From: Agreia sp. Leaf283
Lineage (GTDB): Bacteria > Actinomycetota > Actinomycetes > Actinomycetales > Microbacteriaceae
DNA: 64,000 nt
Direction of reading: 5' to 3'
Assembly (NCBI RefSeq): GCF_001422485.1
Contig: NZ_LMNF01000001.1
Location: 1,603,498 to 1,667,497 of the forward strand
Made by a program: the position numbers and the translations under genes. This document shows positions 61,034 to 64,000 of the stretch, in pieces; positions within the stretch are counted from its first letter, which is position 1; each line of letters opens with the position of its first letter. The notes under the pieces were generated by a model that ran no database searches, had not been told where the DNA came from, and worked only from the letters and a program-made list of their open reading frames with translations.

Positions 61034-61072
61034 GAGAGCCCCGCACATGACTGTCATGCGCGGGGCTTTCTC
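61034..61072 (+). terminator. Terminator after the small basic gene
   Basis: AGAGCCCCGC on the left pairs with GCGGGGCTTT on the right (one mismatch region), with an inner ATGA/TCAT. TTTCTC ends the right arm. It lies ten bases after the stop and also precedes the convergent VIT1-like gene's end, so it may act in both directions. Confidence 0.8.
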
Positions 61073-61083
61073 ACGTCTGCGAT

Positions 61084-62172
61084 CTACAACCCGGTCGTGC
61101 CGAAGAGCAGGCCAAGCAGGTAGGTCACGAGCGCGGCGCCGTAGCCGATCGCGAGTTGGCGCAGTCCGCGCTTGAGCGGTGACGCTCCGGAGAGGATGCC
61201 GACCACGGCGCCGGTGCCGAGCAGCGCCAGGCCCACGAGCACGGCGGCCACGACGAGGGCCGCGAGTCCGGACAGGCCGAACAGGTAGGGCAGCACCGGG
61301 ATGATCGCGCCCGACGCGAAGAAGCAGAAGCTCGAGAGGGCAGCGCTCATGCCCGTGCCCACGGCCTCGTGCTCGTCGCTCTCGGCGTGCACGGCCGGGT
61401 CGGCCGTGAGCGCCAGGTCGTGGGTCTGCAGCACCTCGGCGGCATGGGCGTCGGCATCCGCCTCGCTCATTCCGCGAGCACGGTAGACAAGGGCGAGCTC
61501 GTTCGCGTCGACGTCGAGGTCGGCCACGGCGGTGCGCGCCCCGGGATCGGGCGTCGACGACTCCAGCAGTTCGCGCTGCGACCGCACCGAGACGTATTCG
61601 CCGGCTCCCATCGACAGGGCTCCCGCGAGCAGGCCGGCGATGCCGGTGAGCAGCACGACGTTGTTGCCGACGCCGCTGGCCGAGATCCCGATCACGAGCG
61701 CGAGGTTGGAGACGAGTCCGTCGTTGGCGCCGAACACGGCCGCGCGGAACGTTCCGCTCAGCCGCATGCGACCCCGTGTGGCGAGTCCTCGAACGACCTC
61801 CTCGTGGATGCGCTCGTCTGCGGCCATGGCGGCCGTCGCATCCGAATCGGTGTCGTAGGGCGAGCGCGACTCAGCTCGCTGGGCGAGCGCGAGCACGAAG
61901 ACCGACCCGAAGCGGCGGGCGAGGAAGCCGAGCACACGCGTGCGCAGGGCGCCCCGACGGGTCGGCCCGATCTGGTCGCCCAGCAGGGCGCGCCAGTGGG
62001 CCTCGTGGCGGGCTTCGGCCTCGGCGAGGGCGAGCAGGATCTCGCGCTCCTCGCCCGTGCGCCTCGAGGCCAGGTCCCGGTAGACGGCGGCCTCGAGCTG
62101 CTCGTCTGCCAGGTAGCCGCGCCAACGGCGGATCTCGGATGCGCGCGGGGTGCGCTGCGCCTCGCTGCTCAC
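61084..62172 (-). CDS. Ferritin-like + VIT1/CCC1 membrane protein (MbfA-like)
   Basis: The 362 residues join an N-terminal rubrerythrin/ferritin-like domain to a VIT1 family membrane domain. The N-domain (about 1-130) has EQLEAAVYRDLASRR and AEAEARHEAHW with an ExxH, then DERIHEE. The membrane domain has FGANDGLVSNLALVIGISAS and GAGEYVSVRSQREL, and three C-terminal helices. This matches MbfA-type Fe/Mn exporters, in which the ferritin-like domain gates iron export. GTG 62172 begins just after the DUF5997 gene. Confidence 0.88.
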   Translation of the reverse strand: MSSEAQRTPRASEIRRWRGYLADEQLEAAVYRDLASRRTGEEREILLALAEAEARHEAHWRALLGDQIGPTRRGALRTRVLGFLARRFGSVFVLALAQRAESRSPYDTDSDATAAMAADERIHEEVVRGLATRGRMRLSGTFRAAVFGANDGLVSNLALVIGISASGVGNNVVLLTGIAGLLAGALSMGAGEYVSVRSQRELLESSTPDPGARTAVADLDVDANELALVYRARGMSEADADAHAAEVLQTHDLALTADPAVHAESDEHEAVGTGMSAALSSFCFFASGAIIPVLPYLFGLSGLAALVVAAVLVGLALLGTGAVVGILSGASPLKRGLRQLAIGYGAALVTYLLGLLFGTTGL

Positions 62173-62192
62173 GGCGGCGGTGTCGGACTCGG

Positions 62193-62627
62193 TCAGTTGC
62201 CGGCGGCGGCGCGCTGGCTCTCCTGGCGCGCGACGTGGGCGGCCTTGCGAGCCTTGTCCTCGTTGAGCTGCTTCACGCGGGCGGCCTCGCGGCGTACCTC
62301 GGCCTGCGTGGCGCGTTCGCGAACGAGCCACTCGGGTCGGTTGGCGAGCAGGTCCTGGATCTCGGCCGTCGTGAGCGGCTCGGTGACGCCGCCGCGGGCG
62401 AGGCCCGAGATGGTGACGCCGAGCTTCGATGCGATGATCTGGCGCGGGTGCGGACCGGCGAGGCGCAGCTGCACCACCCACTCGGGCGGCGTGGAGAGCA
62501 GCTCGTCGAGTTCGGTGCGCGTGACCGTGCCCTGCTGGAATTCTGCGGGCGTGGCCTCGAGCAGCACGCCGAGCTTCTTGGCCGCCGTCGCGGGCTTCAT
62601 GGTCTGGGGGGTTTTCGCGGGCGTCAT
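62193..62627 (-). CDS. DUF5997 protein
   Basis: This 144-residue soluble protein is dominated by two similar segments: KKLGVLLEATPAEFQQGTVT with TPPEWVVQLRLAGPHPRQII, then TTAEIQDLLANRPEWLVRER. It ends in a charged helix. This corresponds to actinobacterial DUF5997, usually found next to a LysR gene as here. The function is unknown. ATG 62627 is seven bases after TACCCT, so it is probably leaderless. Confidence 0.82.
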   Translation of the reverse strand: MTPAKTPQTMKPATAAKKLGVLLEATPAEFQQGTVTRTELDELLSTPPEWVVQLRLAGPHPRQIIASKLGVTISGLARGGVTEPLTTAEIQDLLANRPEWLVRERATQAEVRREAARVKQLNEDKARKAAHVARQESQRAAAGN

Positions 62628-62634
62628 GATGCCA

Positions 62635-62644
62635 AGGGTAGCCT
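62635..62644. promoter_or_regulatory. Symmetrical divergent promoter (shared TA)
   Basis: AGGGTAGCCT contains TAGCCT on the + strand (62639-62644) for the LysR gene and TACCCT on the - strand (62640 to 62635) for the DUF5997 gene. They share the TA at 62639-62640. The two genes cannot be transcribed from it at the same instant. Confidence 0.6.
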
Positions 62645-62687
62645 GAGACCGCGCCGGAAGCCCGGCGCGAAGCGTGAGGAGCTTTTC

Positions 62688-63758
62688 GTGCAGATCGATC
62701 CGACCACACTTCGCTGGTACACGGCCGTGGCCACCGAGCTGCATTTCGGGCGCGCCGCCGCGTCGCTGGGCATCGCCCGCACCCGGTTGAGCAAGGCGAT
62801 CGTCGAACTCGAAGGGCTTCTGGGGTACCCGCTCTTCGATCGCGAGCAGCAGGGCACGGTGCTGACGGATGCCGGACGGCAGCTTCTCGACGACGCCCCG
62901 GCTCTGATCGTGGCGGGCGACGAGCGCGCAGCCCTCGAGGCGGAGGAGGCGGCGAAGCCCGTTCCGTTCCGACTGTCGTTCGTTCCCGGCGTGACCGTCA
63001 CGAAGTGGACCACCGAGTGGGCGGAGCGCCACCCCGACATCCCGCTCGAGGTGCGGCCCGTCGCCGAGGATGCGCGAGTCTCCGGAGTGCGCGACGCGAC
63101 CGTCGACGTGGCGTTCGTGCGCCTGCCGATCGAGCGCGACGGTCTCAGCGCCATCCGCCTCTACGACGAGGTGCCCGTGGTCGTCGTCTCGAAAGACAAC
63201 GCGCTCTCCCTGCTCGAGGAGGTGCGCCTCGCCGAGCTGCTCGACGAGCATCTCGTGCAAAACCCGGCCGAGGTCGAGGGATGGGCGGAACAGGCGACCG
63301 AGATGATCGAGGGCACGCGTGTCGACCTGCCGGCGCCCGCGTCCGTCGAAGACGCCATCGACCTCGTGGCCGCGGGAACGGGCATCGCCGTGCTTCCCCA
63401 CTCGGTCGCCCGACTGCACGCGCGCAAAGACGTGGTCGCCCGCCCGGTGCTCGACCTTCCCGAGACGCAGATCGCCATCGTCTGGCTCGCAGACGAGACG
63501 TCGGAGCGCATCGAGGAGTTCATCGGCATCGTGCGCGGCCGCCGCACGTCGAGCTCGCGGGCGGCCGTCTCCGCCCCCGAGGAGAAGCCGCGTGCAGCCG
63601 CCCCGAAGAAGCCCCGCACGGGAGCCGCCTCGGGCAAGGGAGCGGGCTCGGGCAAGGGCGCCGCCTCCGGCAAGGGTGCCGCCGCGAAGACGCCGCGCCC
63701 GCTCGGCACCGCCCGCAAGCCGCGCCCGTCCGGCGGCTACCGCAAGAAGGGCCGCTGA
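62688..63758 (+). CDS. LysR family regulator with a Gly/Lys-rich tail
   Basis: The 356 residues have an N-terminal winged helix (LRWYTAVATELHFGRAAASL, TRLSKAIVELEGLLGYPLFD) and a shortened LysR substrate domain to about residue 285. A disordered tail of about 70 residues follows, with repeats SGKGAGSGKGAASGKGAAAK and KPRPSGGYRKKGR. The tail is unusual for LysR and looks like a DNA-binding extension. GTG 62688 has GAGGAG at 62676-62681. It is divergent from DUF5997, which is probably its target. Confidence 0.88.
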   Translation: MQIDPTTLRWYTAVATELHFGRAAASLGIARTRLSKAIVELEGLLGYPLFDREQQGTVLTDAGRQLLDDAPALIVAGDERAALEAEEAAKPVPFRLSFVPGVTVTKWTTEWAERHPDIPLEVRPVAEDARVSGVRDATVDVAFVRLPIERDGLSAIRLYDEVPVVVVSKDNALSLLEEVRLAELLDEHLVQNPAEVEGWAEQATEMIEGTRVDLPAPASVEDAIDLVAAGTGIAVLPHSVARLHARKDVVARPVLDLPETQIAIVWLADETSERIEEFIGIVRGRRTSSSRAAVSAPEEKPRAAAPKKPRTGAASGKGAGSGKGAASGKGAAAKTPRPLGTARKPRPSGGYRKKGR

Positions 63759-63786
63759 CCGAACGCGCGTACGGAACAATGGGGCA

Positions 63787-64000
63787 GTGACCTCTTCTGC
63801 TCCCCGCTTCGGACTCCTCCTCGACGTCGACGGGCCCATCGCCAGCCCGGTGACCCGCTCGATCGTCATTCCGTCGATCAGTCGTGACCTGGCGGCGCTC
63901 GCGAACGCGGGCGTTCCGGTGATCTTCAACACCGGGCGCTCCGACGTGTTCATCGCGGGGGAGGTCGTCGAGCCGCTCCTCGCCGCCGGCCTGCAGCCGC
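63787..64000 (+). CDS. HAD-superfamily hydrolase, N-terminal part
   Basis: The gene runs off the right edge; 71 codons are visible. FGLLLDVDGPIASPVT is HAD motif I (DxDGP) and VIFNTGRSDVFI matches motif II with the T/S. It is likely a phosphatase of the Cof/trehalose-phosphatase-like type. GTG 63787 is the start. There is no obvious ribosome site, and ACAAT just upstream is a weak -10 candidate. Confidence 0.8.
   Translation, partial: MTSSAPRFGLLLDVDGPIASPVTRSIVIPSISRDLAALANAGVPVIFNTGRSDVFIAGEVVEPLLAAGLQP

Overview
The window reads as chromosomal DNA of a high-GC actinobacterium, most likely a member of the Microbacteriaceae. Three things point there: the gene order folB-folK-DUF3180-PH-PH-DUF2520-panC-lysS, the strongly G/C-ending codons with frequent GTG starts, and many leaderless genes with a TANNNT box six bases before the start codon. 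No genus can be named from sequence reading alone.

Layout. 1-8.6 kb is a core block (folate, pantothenate, LysRS, cardiolipin synthase). 8.6-18 kb holds a pirin, an SDR, ClpC behind a good ClgR-type operator, PnuC, an ArgA-like acetyltransferase and a MutT-like NUDIX protein. 16.8-20.6 kb is an aldehyde-dehydrogenase module (GAF regulator, ALDH, DUF779). 20.8-26.6 kb is a tightly overlapping five-gene minus-strand operon (PaaK-like adenylating enzyme, ABM-like protein, GNAT-like protein, Acg-like flavoprotein, HSL esterase) with no obvious known product. 27-34 kb holds surface and housekeeping genes: a PAP2 phosphatase with an LAATG sorting tail, a type-B carboxylesterase, RadA, a 2OG-Fe(II)-like oxygenase and tRNA-Ser(CGA). 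34.3-37.9 kb pairs a rhomboid/DUF2156 aminoacyl-lipid-synthase-like membrane protein with a truncated AlaRS that lacks its editing half. 38-43.8 kb is an accessory, repeat-rich stretch (GNAT, Fic protein with its own operator, TetR/epoxide hydrolase with twin operators, small orphan genes, a 20-bp perfect palindrome). 43.8-46.4 kb encodes a secreted dockerin-bearing amidase next to a wall-anchored cohesin protein. 48.9-56 kb is a bidirectional cluster encoding a fatty acyl reductase fused to a HAD domain, a PlsC acyltransferase, an alkyl-DHAP-synthase homologue, an SDR and two related ferritin-like proteins. This is essentially a complete parts list for ether-lipid synthesis. 56-64 kb returns to ordinary genes (EamA, DUF4166, SRPBCC, Ddn-like, MFS, DUF2510, VIT1/ferritin-like, DUF5997, LysR, HAD).

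The strongest candidates for an undescribed system are (1) the putative ether-lipid cluster with its intact/degenerate ferritin-like pair, (2) the cohesin-dockerin surface pair, and (3) the editing-less AlaRS next to a lipid aminoacyl-transferase-like gene. Two dispersed repeat families (one CCCTTCGACAGGCTCAGGGA-like, one GTAGCGAGGAACGAGCGTAT-like) mark the intergenic spaces. Clustered copies of the first sit at an exact 29-bp period. All calls come from reading motifs and context; no database search was run.
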